DNA of 11,948 bases from an uncultured Oscillospiraceae bacterium (GCA_900543705.1 UQSL01000057.1:1-11948); one strand, 5' to 3'. Shown: positions 1 through 7,090, counted from the stretch's first letter. Translations and numbers: made by a program. Notes: generated by a model from the letters alone, not told the origin.

Positions 1-337
1 GGAAATCATCACTGCAGACGTGGCGGTGGCGGGGGGCGGGGTTTCGGGGGGGGTGGTAATTTGGAGAGCGGTTATCGGTGTTGGGAATGACCGCCGCAAT
101 CGGAGTGCCGCAGGTTACGCCGCCGACGATGCCGGAAAGGATATCCGGCAAGTCCGCCTCCTTCCTTGCAGTGGAGGCTTTGCTGTTCCCAGGGGCTCTG
201 CGCTTCATAAAGACCAGAAGTTTTTCCATGTCGATGGATTCTCCGGCGGGCAGGCCGTCGAGAACTGCCCCGATTCCTCCTCCGTGCGATTCCCCGAAAA
301 TCGAGAGTTTGATATGGCTGCCCCAGTTAGAGGACAT
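1..337 (-). CDS. aroC: Chorismate synthase, N-terminal part (runs off window)
   Basis: Chorismate synthase converts 5-enolpyruvylshikimate-3-phosphate to chorismate in the cytosol with reduced FMN as cofactor; it is the last step of the shikimate pathway. The ATG at 335-337 follows an AGGGGG ribosome-binding site, and the product begins MSSNWGSHIKLSIFGESHGG, which contains the family signature GESHG (residues 15-19). RRAPG at about 46-50, ARKEAD and the VIPNTDNRS segment at about 83-91 also match the family. The start lies inside the 3' end of aroA (11-nt overlap), so the two are probably translationally coupled. Only 112 codons are present. After the VIPNTDNRS segment the reading departs from the family: the expected PRPGHAD motif is not readable, and the sequence is full of G/C homopolymers, probably because of base errors near the window edge. 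Identity is secure; the last ~20 residues in the window are not. Confidence 0.93.
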   Translation of the reverse strand, partial: MSSNWGSHIKLSIFGESHGGGIGAVLDGLPAGESIDMEKLLVFMKRRAPGNSKASTARKEADLPDILSGIVGGVTCGTPIAAVIPNTDNRSPNYHPPRNPAPRHRHVCSDDF

Positions 338-1586
338 GACAGATTCCCCCTATTGTTTGATAGTCCTCAAAAAAGGACGGATAGCTCTTTGCAACTGCCT
401 GCGCCCCAGTAATGGTGACCGGGTGCTCACAACGAAGCGCTGCGATTGCCGCGGCCATCACAATGCGGTGGTCTCCCCAGCCGTCGACCGTGACGCCCCC
501 GGCAAGTCTCGGTTTTCCCAGAATCGTCAGGGAATCGGGAGACTCCGTGACGTTCGCCCCAAGCCTGTTTAACACGTCCGAAACGGCGGCGAGCCGGTCG
601 CATTCCTTCAGCCGCAGGCGCCCAGCGTTGGAAATTGTTGTCGTTCCCTCGCAGCACGCGGCGATCACAGCAAGGATGGGGACTAAATCCGGAATCTGGG
701 AGGCGTCAATGGATATTCCGCGCAAAGCCTGCCCGCAAATGAGGATTTCTCTTTCCCTTTCGCATAAAATCGCCCCAAACCGTTTCAGCAGGGAGAGAAT
801 CTCCCGGTCGCCCTGCTTAGAATTCAGGGAAAGCCCGCGAATTGTTAAGGGCTGCCCGAGTGCCCCGGCGGCAAGCCAGAACGCGGCGTTGGAATAATCC
901 GCTTCTACATTCCCGTCAGCAGAATGGTAGTGTTGCGTTCCGGGTATCTTCCAGCCGTCATGGATGGGTGTGACGGAGATGCCAAATGTCCGCAGCATTT
1001 CCAGCGTCATGTCGACATATCCAGAGGATTCAAGTTCGGAGGTGAGTATGATTTCGCTGTCCCCATCGAGCAGAGGAAGGGAAAAGAGCAGCCCGGTGAT
1101 AAACTGAGAGCTCACATTGCCGGGAAGCTCAAAGCGTCCGGGGGTAAGCACGCCGGAAATGGAAAGCGGCATCCCGTGAGGCCCGGAAAAGGAGATGCCA
1201 TGCTCCGCCATCTGGGAGGCCAGAGGTTCGAGCGGGCGAGAGGGGAGCTTTCCTTTTCCCAAAAAGGTAGCAGGGATACCGAGTGCCGCAGTAATCGGCA
1301 GAAAAAACCGCAGGGTCGAGCCGCTTTCCCCACAATCGAGGACGGCTTCCTGCGGTTTTTCTGAAAGTCCAGTGATGAAGGCGCCGTCTTCTTGTACCTT
1401 TACATTCGCACCGAGCGCACGCGCACAGGCAAGCGTCGCCTTGATGTCCTGTGAGAAGGAGAGTGGGGCGATATGGCTCGTACCATGGCTTAACGCCGCG
1501 CAGATGACTGCACGGTGAGAAGCGGATTTACTCGGCGGGACCTGAATAATCCCATGCAGGGATGAGGGGATGATTTGAATGTCCAC
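327..1586 (-). CDS. aroA: 3-phosphoshikimate 1-carboxyvinyltransferase (EPSP synthase)
   Basis: EPSP synthase joins shikimate-3-phosphate and phosphoenolpyruvate, the sixth step of the shikimate pathway. The product is 419 aa, near the usual 420-440. Visible motifs are the substrate-binding PSKSASHR (18-25), GESGSTLR (86-93; the PEP-binding loop, GNAGTAMR in E. coli), SSQF (159-162), IPDLVP with the catalytic-type Asp at 300, LRLKECDR (324-331) and GDHRIVM (371-377). The reading frame is open further upstream, but a GTG at 1584-1586 follows GGAGG with a 6-nt spacer and gives an N-terminus matching the family (VDIQIIPSS). A longer start would place over 100 nt inside aroB. aroB stops 22 nt upstream, and aroC starts within the last codons. 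The GESGS loop differs from the E. coli type; sensitivity to inhibitors of this enzyme cannot be judged from that alone. Confidence 0.96.
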   Translation of the reverse strand: MDIQIIPSSLHGIIQVPPSKSASHRAVICAALSHGTSHIAPLSFSQDIKATLACARALGANVKVQEDGAFITGLSEKPQEAVLDCGESGSTLRFFLPITAALGIPATFLGKGKLPSRPLEPLASQMAEHGISFSGPHGMPLSISGVLTPGRFELPGNVSSQFITGLLFSLPLLDGDSEIILTSELESSGYVDMTLEMLRTFGISVTPIHDGWKIPGTQHYHSADGNVEADYSNAAFWLAAGALGQPLTIRGLSLNSKQGDREILSLLKRFGAILCEREREILICGQALRGISIDASQIPDLVPILAVIAACCEGTTTISNAGRLRLKECDRLAAVSDVLNRLGANVTESPDSLTILGKPRLAGGVTVDGWGDHRIVMAAAIAALRCEHPVTITGAQAVAKSYPSFFEDYQTIGGICHVL

Positions 1587-1608
1587 AGGGCACCTCCAAA
1601 AAAACGAA

Positions 1609-2661
1609 TTAGAATGCGTGGGAGACATACTCCTCCAGTTGCTGTACAGGGACGGGATGTAGTACGGCATGACCGATCTGTTCCAGGATGACAAAGGACA
1701 GGCTGTCCCCGTGCCGCTTTTTATCACCGAGCGCTACCTCACACAATTCGTGTACAGTGGCGTCAAACGTTACCGGCAAATGATAGGTGTGTAAAACATT
1801 CAGCAAATCCGCCGTTGTCCCTGCCGGAGTCAGACCGAGGGATTCACTGGCTTTTGTAATAAACGCCATGCCGATGGCGACCGCCCGGCCGTGCGGAACG
1901 GTGTAACCGGACAAGGTTTCAACCGGGTGCCCAAGCGTGTGCCCGAAGTTAAGCAGCTGGCGCAGGCCGGTGTCGCGTTCATCCTCCTCGACGAGCATGC
2001 GCTTTAAGTCCACACATCGGCAGATGACCTCCTCAAGATGATCATGAAGCTTACCGGAGGCGAGCAGCCGGTAAAGGTTTTCATCCAAAATCGCGCCGTA
2101 CTTGATCGCCTCCGCCGTTCCCTCAGAGAAAATCTCTTCGCTTAAGGTGGAAAGGGTTCCGATATCACAGATGACAAGCCGTGGCTGCCAGAACACGCCG
2201 ACTAAATTCTTGCCGGAGGGGATGTCTACCGCGGTCTTTCCGCCGACCGAGGAGTCGATAGCGGCAAGGAAAGTAGTCGGAATTTGTACGAAGTCGATGC
2301 CGCGCAGATAGGTCGCGGCGACAAAGCCCGCCAGATCCCCGACGACTCCGCCGCCGAGTGCCACAATCAAATCCGAACGGGTGATCCCCTGATGAGTGAG
2401 AAACTCAAACGCTTCGAGCGCGGTTTGCAGGCTTTTGGACGGCTCTCCGTGGGGAAAGACAAATTTGCTCACTGTAAAGCCTGCTGCGTGCAGGGAATTC
2501 TCTGCTGTCTTTGCGTACAGGGAGTCCACAATATCATCGGTGAGAATGGCGGCACGGCAGGGGGCGTGTACTTTCGCGATCTGCTCCCCGCAGGTACTAA
2601 GCAGTCCGGAGCCGATTTCAATGTTGTAGGAGGGACTGGTTTTAACGGTTATCGTATTCAC
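1609..2661 (-). CDS. aroB: 3-dehydroquinate synthase
   Basis: Converts DAHP to 3-dehydroquinate, the second step of the shikimate pathway, using NAD+ and a divalent metal in the cytosol. The 350-aa product is of normal length. The NAD-binding GGGVVGD is at 103-109, and the active-site IPTTFLAAIDSSVGGKTAVD block is at 127-146. Expected metal ligands are Glu184 (GTAEAIKYG), His241 (NFGHTLGH) and His257 (VPHGRA). The start is GTG, overlapping the TGA of tyrA by 4 nt (GTGA); an AAGGAG lies about 12 nt upstream. The overlap implies translational coupling with tyrA. NFGHTLGHPVE has Pro where most homologues have Ala, a minor variation. Confidence 0.97.
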   Translation of the reverse strand: MNTITVKTSPSYNIEIGSGLLSTCGEQIAKVHAPCRAAILTDDIVDSLYAKTAENSLHAAGFTVSKFVFPHGEPSKSLQTALEAFEFLTHQGITRSDLIVALGGGVVGDLAGFVAATYLRGIDFVQIPTTFLAAIDSSVGGKTAVDIPSGKNLVGVFWQPRLVICDIGTLSTLSEEIFSEGTAEAIKYGAILDENLYRLLASGKLHDHLEEVICRCVDLKRMLVEEDERDTGLRQLLNFGHTLGHPVETLSGYTVPHGRAVAIGMAFITKASESLGLTPAGTTADLLNVLHTYHLPVTFDATVHELCEVALGDKKRHGDSLSFVILEQIGHAVLHPVPVQQLEEYVSHAF

Positions 2662-3503
2662 GGGTGTACACTCTCCTTGATTTCCCGCCCTTCTTTGAGC
2701 AGGCGGGTGAGGGTTTCGCGGTCGTTCTTCGCAATCGCGTCCCGGTATTCTTTCAGGTGACTGACGATGGTGTCGATTTCCTCAAGCAAAGGCTCTCGGT
2801 TGCATAAAAACAGCTCGCTCCACATGTTCTCATTGAGCTTGGCAACCCGGGTCAAATCCCGGAAGCTACCTGCGGAGTATCCCTGATGCTGGCGGGAAGT
2901 CGGGCTCTTGATATAGGCGCTCGACACGACATGAGCAAGCTGGGAGGTGTAGGCGATCATCTGGTCATGGTTTTCCGGCGTAGTACAAACCGTCCTGGCA
3001 AAGCCCAGGGTGTGAAACAGGGTATCAAGGTCTTTGAGCAATCTCTCCGGGGCGCTGTCATCCGGAACGAGCAGCATGCTCGCTCCGGAAAAAAGATGCT
3101 CGTCGGAATAGGCGAAGCCGGAAAACTCCTTGCCCGCCATCGGGTGCCCTCCGACAAAGATAAACCCATACTCTTTGGCGGCAGGGAATAATTCACGGCA
3201 GACATGGCCTTTGATTCCGCACAAGTCCAAGACGACTGCGCCAGGCCGAATGCTCCGCGCATGGTCCTTAACAAAATCCACGGTATCCTGTGGATAAAGT
3301 CCAATCAAAATCAAATCACAGGCCAGCAGGTCCTCTGGAGTTCCAGCTTTTGTAATGGCGCCGGATGCAAGCGCCTGGGTGAGGACGTCGGGGTTTTTAT
3401 CATATCCGATGACCTTGCTCCCGGTAAAGTAAGAGATGGCCTTCGCCATCGAGCCGCCGATGAGGCCGAGTCCCACGACGGCGGCGGTAAAGTGATGTTC
3501 CAT
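2658..3503 (-). CDS. tyrA: Prephenate dehydrogenase
   Basis: Oxidatively decarboxylates prephenate to 4-hydroxyphenylpyruvate in tyrosine synthesis. The 281-aa product opens with a Rossmann dinucleotide-binding fold (GLGLIGGS at 11-18). The active-site segment GGHPMAGKEFSGF (118-130) and conserved histidines at 179 (TPENHDQM) and 191 (SQLAHVVSSAY) follow, and a helical C-terminal domain carries SFRDLTRVAKLNENMW. There is no C-terminal ACT domain, unlike many Firmicutes TyrA proteins, so feedback by tyrosine may act elsewhere (aroF domain or leader). The start ATG follows ACGGAG with about 9 nt spacing, 14 nt after the aroF stop. An arogenate-specific or cyclohexadienyl form cannot be excluded from sequence alone. 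Confidence 0.95.
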   Translation of the reverse strand: MEHHFTAAVVGLGLIGGSMAKAISYFTGSKVIGYDKNPDVLTQALASGAITKAGTPEDLLACDLILIGLYPQDTVDFVKDHARSIRPGAVVLDLCGIKGHVCRELFPAAKEYGFIFVGGHPMAGKEFSGFAYSDEHLFSGASMLLVPDDSAPERLLKDLDTLFHTLGFARTVCTTPENHDQMIAYTSQLAHVVSSAYIKSPTSRQHQGYSAGSFRDLTRVAKLNENMWSELFLCNREPLLEEIDTIVSHLKEYRDAIAKNDRETLTRLLKEGREIKESVHP

Positions 3504-3517
3504 AAGTGTATACTCCG

Positions 3518-4534
3518 TCAGCAGGCCATAGTTTTGCCCATGAACGAGGTCATAGCCTTAATTTTTTCCATGACTGTGTCAAACTGATCCGGGGTCAGGG
3601 ACTGCGCGCCGTCGGATAGTGCATGCTGTGGGTCGTTGTGGACTTCAATGAGGAGTCCGTCTGCGCCTGCCGCAACCGCAGCCAGAGAGAGGGGTTCCAC
3701 CATCCAGGTGATGCCTGCCGCATGGCTCGGGTCGATGACAACCGGAAGATGGGACAGACGTTTGAGCATTGGGATGGCGGAGATGTCCAATGTGTTTCTG
3801 GTAGAGGTTTCAAAGGTGCGGATGCCGCGCTCACAGAGAATGACGTTTTCATTGCCGCCTGCCATAATGTATTCTGCACTCATCAGCAGCTCCTCAATGG
3901 TGTTTGCAAGACCGCGCTTGAGCAGAATGGGCTTGTCGAGCTTGCTGAGCTCTTTAAGCAGCTCAAAGTTTTGCATGTTGCGTGCGCCGACCTGGATAAT
4001 ATCCACATCCTCAAACAGAGGAATGTGCTCAGCGCTCATAATCTCGGTGACAATCGGCATGCCGGTCAGGGCCTTTGCCTTTTTGAGCAGTTCGATGCCG
4101 GTGGCGCGAAGCCCCTGGAAGGAGTAAGGGGAGGTTCTCGGTTTGAAAGCGCCGCCGCGAATTAAAGTTGCCCCGGCATTCTGAACACGTTTTGCCACCT
4201 CAAAGATCTGTGCTTCTGTCTCGACCGAGCAGGGGCCTGCAATGACCTGGAAGTTGCCGCCGCCGATTTTCAGCCCGTTGACCTCGACAATCGTGTCCTG
4301 TGGATGGAACTTGCGGTTTGCCGCTTTGTAGGGCTCCTGAATCCGTTTGACATCCTCGACGATATCAAAAGATTGTACATCGTTCATATCGATGACGGAG
4401 GTATCGCCGACCAGGCCGAGAATGGAGGTCTGGGTACCTCTGGTGATGTGAATCTGTACGCCGTACTGTTTGAGCCAGGTGATGAGCTCTTTCAATTTTT
4501 CCTGATCGGTATCATTCTTTACTACTACTACCAT
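3518..4534 (-). CDS. aroF: 3-deoxy-7-phosphoheptulonate synthase, type I-beta with N-terminal ferredoxin/ACT-like domain
   Basis: Condenses phosphoenolpyruvate and erythrose-4-phosphate to DAHP, the committed step of aromatic amino acid synthesis. The 338-aa product has an N-terminal ferredoxin-like regulatory domain (about 1-70), as in the Tyr-inhibited Thermotoga maritima enzyme, and then a TIM barrel. Visible motifs are AGPCSVE (99-105) and RGGAFKPRTSPYSFQG (126-141). By comparison with the T. maritima enzyme, the metal ligands are inferred to be Cys102, His271, Glu297 and Asp308. The ATG follows GAGGG with a 7-nt spacer. It is the first enzyme gene of the operon, placed after an intrinsic terminator and a Phe/Tyr-rich leader ORF. 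The enzyme may therefore be controlled both by attenuation of its mRNA and by binding of Tyr or Phe to its N-terminal domain. Confidence 0.96.
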   Translation of the reverse strand: MVVVVKNDTDQEKLKELITWLKQYGVQIHITRGTQTSILGLVGDTSVIDMNDVQSFDIVEDVKRIQEPYKAANRKFHPQDTIVEVNGLKIGGGNFQVIAGPCSVETEAQIFEVAKRVQNAGATLIRGGAFKPRTSPYSFQGLRATGIELLKKAKALTGMPIVTEIMSAEHIPLFEDVDIIQVGARNMQNFELLKELSKLDKPILLKRGLANTIEELLMSAEYIMAGGNENVILCERGIRTFETSTRNTLDISAIPMLKRLSHLPVVIDPSHAAGITWMVEPLSLAAVAAGADGLLIEVHNDPQHALSDGAQSLTPDQFDTVMEKIKAMTSFMGKTMAC

Positions 4535-4609
4535 AACATATCCCTCAATTCAATATCATTGTTTGGTGTGGAGAGTTTTCTTTTCTCCCATCACCGGTTA
4601 ACGGGAGTA

Positions 4610-4652
4610 AAGAAAAAGTCCAGTGCTTTTGTCTGCCAAAAGCACTGGACTT
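4610..4652 (-). terminator. Intrinsic terminator in aro operon leader (putative attenuator)
   Basis: A perfect 16-bp inverted repeat (arms 4637-4652 and 4616-4631, 5-nt loop) is followed on the minus-strand transcript by CUUUUUCUUUAC. It sits between the leader ORF stop (4696) and the aroF start (4534), so transcripts from the promoter at 4864-4893 must read through it to express aroF and the genes downstream. The 5' arm can alternatively pair with upstream sequence at 4661-4668, the layout expected of an attenuator. Confidence 0.88.
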
Positions 4653-4691
4653 ACCATCTCAGTTCAGTCGTTTTCACCTGGAGCCTGAACC
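4644..4691 (-). promoter_or_regulatory. Candidate antiterminator and anti-antiterminator helices of the aro leader
   Basis: On the minus-strand RNA, ACUGAACU (4661-4668) can pair with AGUCCAGU (4644-4651, the 5' arm of the terminator) with one A-C mismatch and a 9-nt loop. This would block the terminator. The same segment (CUGAACU, 4661-4667) can instead pair with GGUUCAG (4685-4691) in six Watson-Crick pairs plus one G-U pair, freeing the terminator. GGUUCAG begins 4 nt after the leader ORF stop. These are three mutually exclusive pairings read by eye; no folding energy has been computed. Confidence 0.6.
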
Positions 4692-4695
4692 TGCC

Positions 4696-4827
4696 TTAAC
4701 AGGAGCCTGCGCCGGAGAGCTTTTTAGCAGTATTTTGAAAGCAGCAAAAAAGGCCTGCGCTAAAATAAAAGCCCAAGCTAATAAAGTAAAAGTAATAATG
4801 TTTTGCGCTTTTCAAAAGATCCGCCAT
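4696..4827 (-). CDS. 43-aa Phe/Tyr-rich leader peptide of the aro operon
   Basis: A 43-codon ORF starts at ATG 4825-4827 and ends at TAA 4696-4698. It has a good ribosome-binding site (AAAGGAG, 4838-4844) 10 nt upstream and sits about 30 nt downstream of the probable transcription start. Residues 11-30 contain 4 Tyr and 6 Phe, including the runs YYFYF (11-15) and FYF (20-22); there is no Trp. This matches the operon's end products. The stop is followed by an intrinsic terminator and then aroF. The likely role is a regulatory peptide whose translation senses charged tRNA-Phe and tRNA-Tyr. The same stretch is also hydrophobic enough to be a membrane segment, so a small membrane protein is the main alternative. 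I recognise no named family. Confidence 0.75.
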   Translation of the reverse strand: MADLLKSAKHYYFYFISLGFYFSAGLFCCFQNTAKKLSGAGSC

Positions 4828-4863
4828 GCTGTGTGCTCTCCTTTCCTTCGAAGTATTGTCATT

Positions 4864-4893
4864 ACTATACTACTTTACAAAACTGATTGTCAA
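4864..4893 (-). promoter_or_regulatory. Promoter of the aro operon
   Basis: The minus strand has a perfect -35 box TTGACA (4888-4893), an 18-nt spacer and a -10 box TATAGT (4864-4869). Transcription would begin near 4857, about 30 nt before the leader ORF. It is the only strong promoter seen upstream of aroF. Confidence 0.82.
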
Positions 4894-5034
4894 GGGATTC
4901 ACAGGAAAAAATCAGATATTTACCTTGATCCTCAGTACAGGAAGCGACCAAGTTTATGTAGGGCTAATTAAGAATAAAAAAAGCTGGTGAAGCCACAGAC
5001 GCAGGCAAGTACTCCAGGATATACCCCACAAACA

Positions 5035-5066
5035 GCGAAAAATCCCCCCAATTGTTAGGGGGATTT
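5035..5066 (-). terminator. Intrinsic terminator after the DUF1846 gene
   Basis: A 9-bp stem (AAATCCCCC at 5058-5066 with GGGGGATTT at 5040-5048, 9-nt loop) is followed by a U run on the minus-strand transcript. It starts 16 nt after the stop codon at 5082 and separates this gene from the aro operon promoter. Confidence 0.85.
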
Positions 5067-5081
5067 GCGTATTTGTTTTGA

Positions 5082-6569
5082 TTACCGATGGAACAGCTTG
5101 TCATCCGATTGGTACTGTGCCTCACAGGTGAGATTGACCCCGAGCTTACGGAAAACCGATTCATCCACATGGGAAAGGATGACCGAAGAGTGTACCTCAC
5201 ATCCGCGCAGCTTGGAAAGCTGTGACAGCGCATGGGCTGCAGTAGGATTTGTTGCAGCACTGATGGACAGCGCAATCAGCACCTCATCTGTGTGCAGGCG
5301 GGGATTCTGGCTGCCGAGATGCCGCACCTTCAGGTTTTGAATTGGTTCGATGACAATGGGGGAAATGAGATGGATGTCATGGCTAATGCCGCCAAGATGT
5401 TTGAGGGCATTTAATATGAGCGCCGCACTTGAACCGAGTAAAGCAGAAGTACCACCTGTAATTATGGTGCCGTCCGGCAGTTCCATTGCAGCAGCCGGAC
5501 TACCGGATTCGTAAACTCTCGCAAGCGCGGGGGCAACGACAGCCCGGTCGGCGGTGGTGATGCCCGCTTGGTTCATAATGAGTTCCACTTTGTAGACGAC
5601 CTCTTCATCCGCACGGCCCTGTTTGTGTGCATACAATGTCTGATAATAGCGGCGGATAATCTCCTGGTTCGCCGCTTCCCGGACTGCCCCATCATTGACA
5701 ATGCAGTTTCCGGCCATATTAACTCCCATATCTGTCGGTGATTGATAGGGGCTTTTGCCAACAATCTTTTCAAAGATAGCGTTCAGGACAGGGAAAATCT
5801 CAACATCCCGGTTGTAGTTGACCGTGGTCTCCCCATATGCCTCCAGATGGAACGGGTCAATCATGTTGACGTCGTTTAAGTCCGCAGTTGCCGCTTCATA
5901 GGCGAGGTTGACAGGGTGCTTGAGCGGCAGATTCCAAATGGGAAAGGTTTCAAATTTCGCGTAGCCAGCTTTTCTGCCGCGTTTATATTCATGATACAGC
6001 TGGGAAAGACAGACGGCCATTTTGCCGCTGCCAGGTCCCGGTGCGGTGACGACTACGAGAGGGCGCTCGGTTTTAATATATTCATTTTTGCCGTAACCCT
6101 CGTCGCTGACAATCAGGGGGATATTGGAAGGATAACCCGGGATTTTGTAGTGGACGTAGACTTTCAGTCCCAGCTGGCACAGCCGTGCTTTAAAGGCATC
6201 AGCGGCGCTTTGTCCGCTGTACTGGGTGATAACAACACTTCCGACAAATAAGCCAATGCTGCGAAAAGCATCAATCAGGCGAAGCACATCCATCTCATAA
6301 GTAATGCCAAGATCCGCGCGGACCTTATTTTTCTCGATATCCCCTGCACTGATGACAACGACGATTTCCGCCTGGTCTTTGAGCTGTGTCAGCATCCTAA
6401 TTTTGCTGTCCGGGGCAAAGCCGGGCAGAACGCGGGAAGCGTGGTAGTCATCGAACAATTTGCCGCCAAACTCCAGATAAAGCTTATTGTCAAATTGGGA
6501 GATACGCTCCACAATTCGCTCCGACTGCATTTTCAAATATTTGTCGTTATCAAAACCTACTTTTTTCAT
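5082..6569 (-). CDS. DUF1846 / UPF0371 family protein
   Basis: A 495-aa protein, the usual length for the DUF1846 (UPF0371) family, which is widespread in Firmicutes and also occurs in some Actinobacteria; its biochemical function is not established. The N-terminus MKKVGFDNDKYLKMQSERI and the internal APGPGSGKM loop (166-174) followed by LSQLYHEYKRGRK are typical. The APGPGSGK segment resembles a nucleotide-binding P-loop, but the residue after Lys is Met rather than Thr or Ser. No signal peptide or membrane segments are seen, so it is probably cytosolic. Two adjacent ATGs (6570-6572 and 6567-6569) follow AAGGAAGG; the second is chosen for better spacing and family fit. The gene is monocistronic, with its own promoter and terminator, so its position next to the aro operon says little about its job. 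Confidence 0.93.
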   Translation of the reverse strand: MKKVGFDNDKYLKMQSERIVERISQFDNKLYLEFGGKLFDDYHASRVLPGFAPDSKIRMLTQLKDQAEIVVVISAGDIEKNKVRADLGITYEMDVLRLIDAFRSIGLFVGSVVITQYSGQSAADAFKARLCQLGLKVYVHYKIPGYPSNIPLIVSDEGYGKNEYIKTERPLVVVTAPGPGSGKMAVCLSQLYHEYKRGRKAGYAKFETFPIWNLPLKHPVNLAYEAATADLNDVNMIDPFHLEAYGETTVNYNRDVEIFPVLNAIFEKIVGKSPYQSPTDMGVNMAGNCIVNDGAVREAANQEIIRRYYQTLYAHKQGRADEEVVYKVELIMNQAGITTADRAVVAPALARVYESGSPAAAMELPDGTIITGGTSALLGSSAALILNALKHLGGISHDIHLISPIVIEPIQNLKVRHLGSQNPRLHTDEVLIALSISAATNPTAAHALSQLSKLRGCEVHSSVILSHVDESVFRKLGVNLTCEAQYQSDDKLFHR

Positions 6570-6719
6570 CATAACCTTCCTTATCCCCTTCAGTTCCGGT
6601 GTTTTCCTGTCCTTTGTCCGCCTGTGATACAACCTGTATGGGCTTGTCCCAAGTTACGAGAAAACGGCGGAATTATTATTGTCTTCCTTACTTGTCTGCT
6701 TGATTCTTTTACTCCATTT

Positions 6720-6748
6720 ATTATAGAGAATTTACCCGCCTTTTACAA
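6720..6748 (-). promoter_or_regulatory. Promoter of the DUF1846 gene
   Basis: The minus strand has -35 TTGTAA (6743-6748), a 17-nt spacer and a consensus -10 TATAAT (6720-6725). This gives a leader of roughly 140 nt before the ATG, containing small hairpins (for example ATACA/TGTAT) but no riboswitch class that I recognise. Confidence 0.7.
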
Positions 6749-6899
6749 CCGGATTCCCGCAAATCAAGGGAGATTCCAAAGCCAAAAAGAGGAGGTGGGA
6801 AACTCCACAAACCCGGCGAAACGCACAAAGAAAAATGGGGCTGAAATATCGGTTTCTCCCTGACTCTCTTTGAAAGGATGGAGAGGAGTGTACATGCCG

Positions 6900-6928
6900 C
6901 ACTGGTGGGCACTGGTTGCCCACCAGTG
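6900..6928. repeat. Perfect 12-bp inverted repeat in intergenic region
   Basis: CACTGGTGGGCA (6900-6911) and TGCCCACCAGTG (6917-6928) are exact reverse complements around a 5-nt loop. Neither side has a true U-run: the + strand continues TGTTCCTTCTC, so terminator function is weak at best. It could be part of a structured RNA or a dispersed palindromic repeat. Confidence 0.7.
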
Positions 6929-6929
6929 T

Positions 6930-7090
6930 GTTCCTTCTCAAATCGGCTCATGGACTCCACCGGAGCCTATGCCGTTTACGCGGTCGCCGGGCTCCGTAAT
7001 CTGACGGGCCAGACCGCGCTCCCATCTGAATGGATTCTATTCCTTGTACGCGCGGCGGCTTTTTGGGAAAAGTGAGCCGCCTGCAGGCCT
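6930..7090. other. GC-rich structured intergenic segment, no gene recognised
   Basis: The gap of more than 500 bases between the DUF1846 promoter and the MATE stop holds no convincing ORF: the frames that are open lack ribosome-binding sites and family features. It contains several inverted repeats: CTCC/GGAG (6955-6958 with 6962-6965), CGGAGCC/GGCTCCG (6961-6967 with 6990-6996), CGCGGTC/GACCGCG (6979-6985 with 7012-7018) and GGCGGCT/AGCCGCC (7054-7060 with 7075-7081). The second and third interlock, so they are alternative helices or a pseudoknot. I could not match it to tmRNA, RNase P RNA, SRP RNA or a riboswitch I know. It may be an unassigned ncRNA. Confidence 0.4.

Noticed and set aside
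1587..1727. Longer aroA start at 1727
   Set aside because: It would add 47 residues translated from inside aroB with no family similarity; the GTG at 1586 has a proper ribosome-binding site.
4582..4604. Second hairpin CTCCC/GGGAG after the aro attenuator as another terminator
   Set aside because: The 5-bp stem is followed by an A-rich, not U-rich, stretch on the minus-strand transcript.
4535..4860. T-box riboswitch upstream of aroF
   Set aside because: The AGGGTGGNACCGCG antiterminator sequence is absent and the region is largely occupied by the leader ORF; the hairpin present is better explained as an attenuator terminator.
4735..4971. 78-aa + strand ORF opposite the aro leader
   Set aside because: It is the complement of the leader ORF and promoter, with no ribosome-binding site or recognisable features.
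6878..7075. 65-aa + strand ORF in the intergenic region
   Set aside because: It crosses strong inverted repeats, has no family features and no matching promoter; its reading frame is probably accidental.
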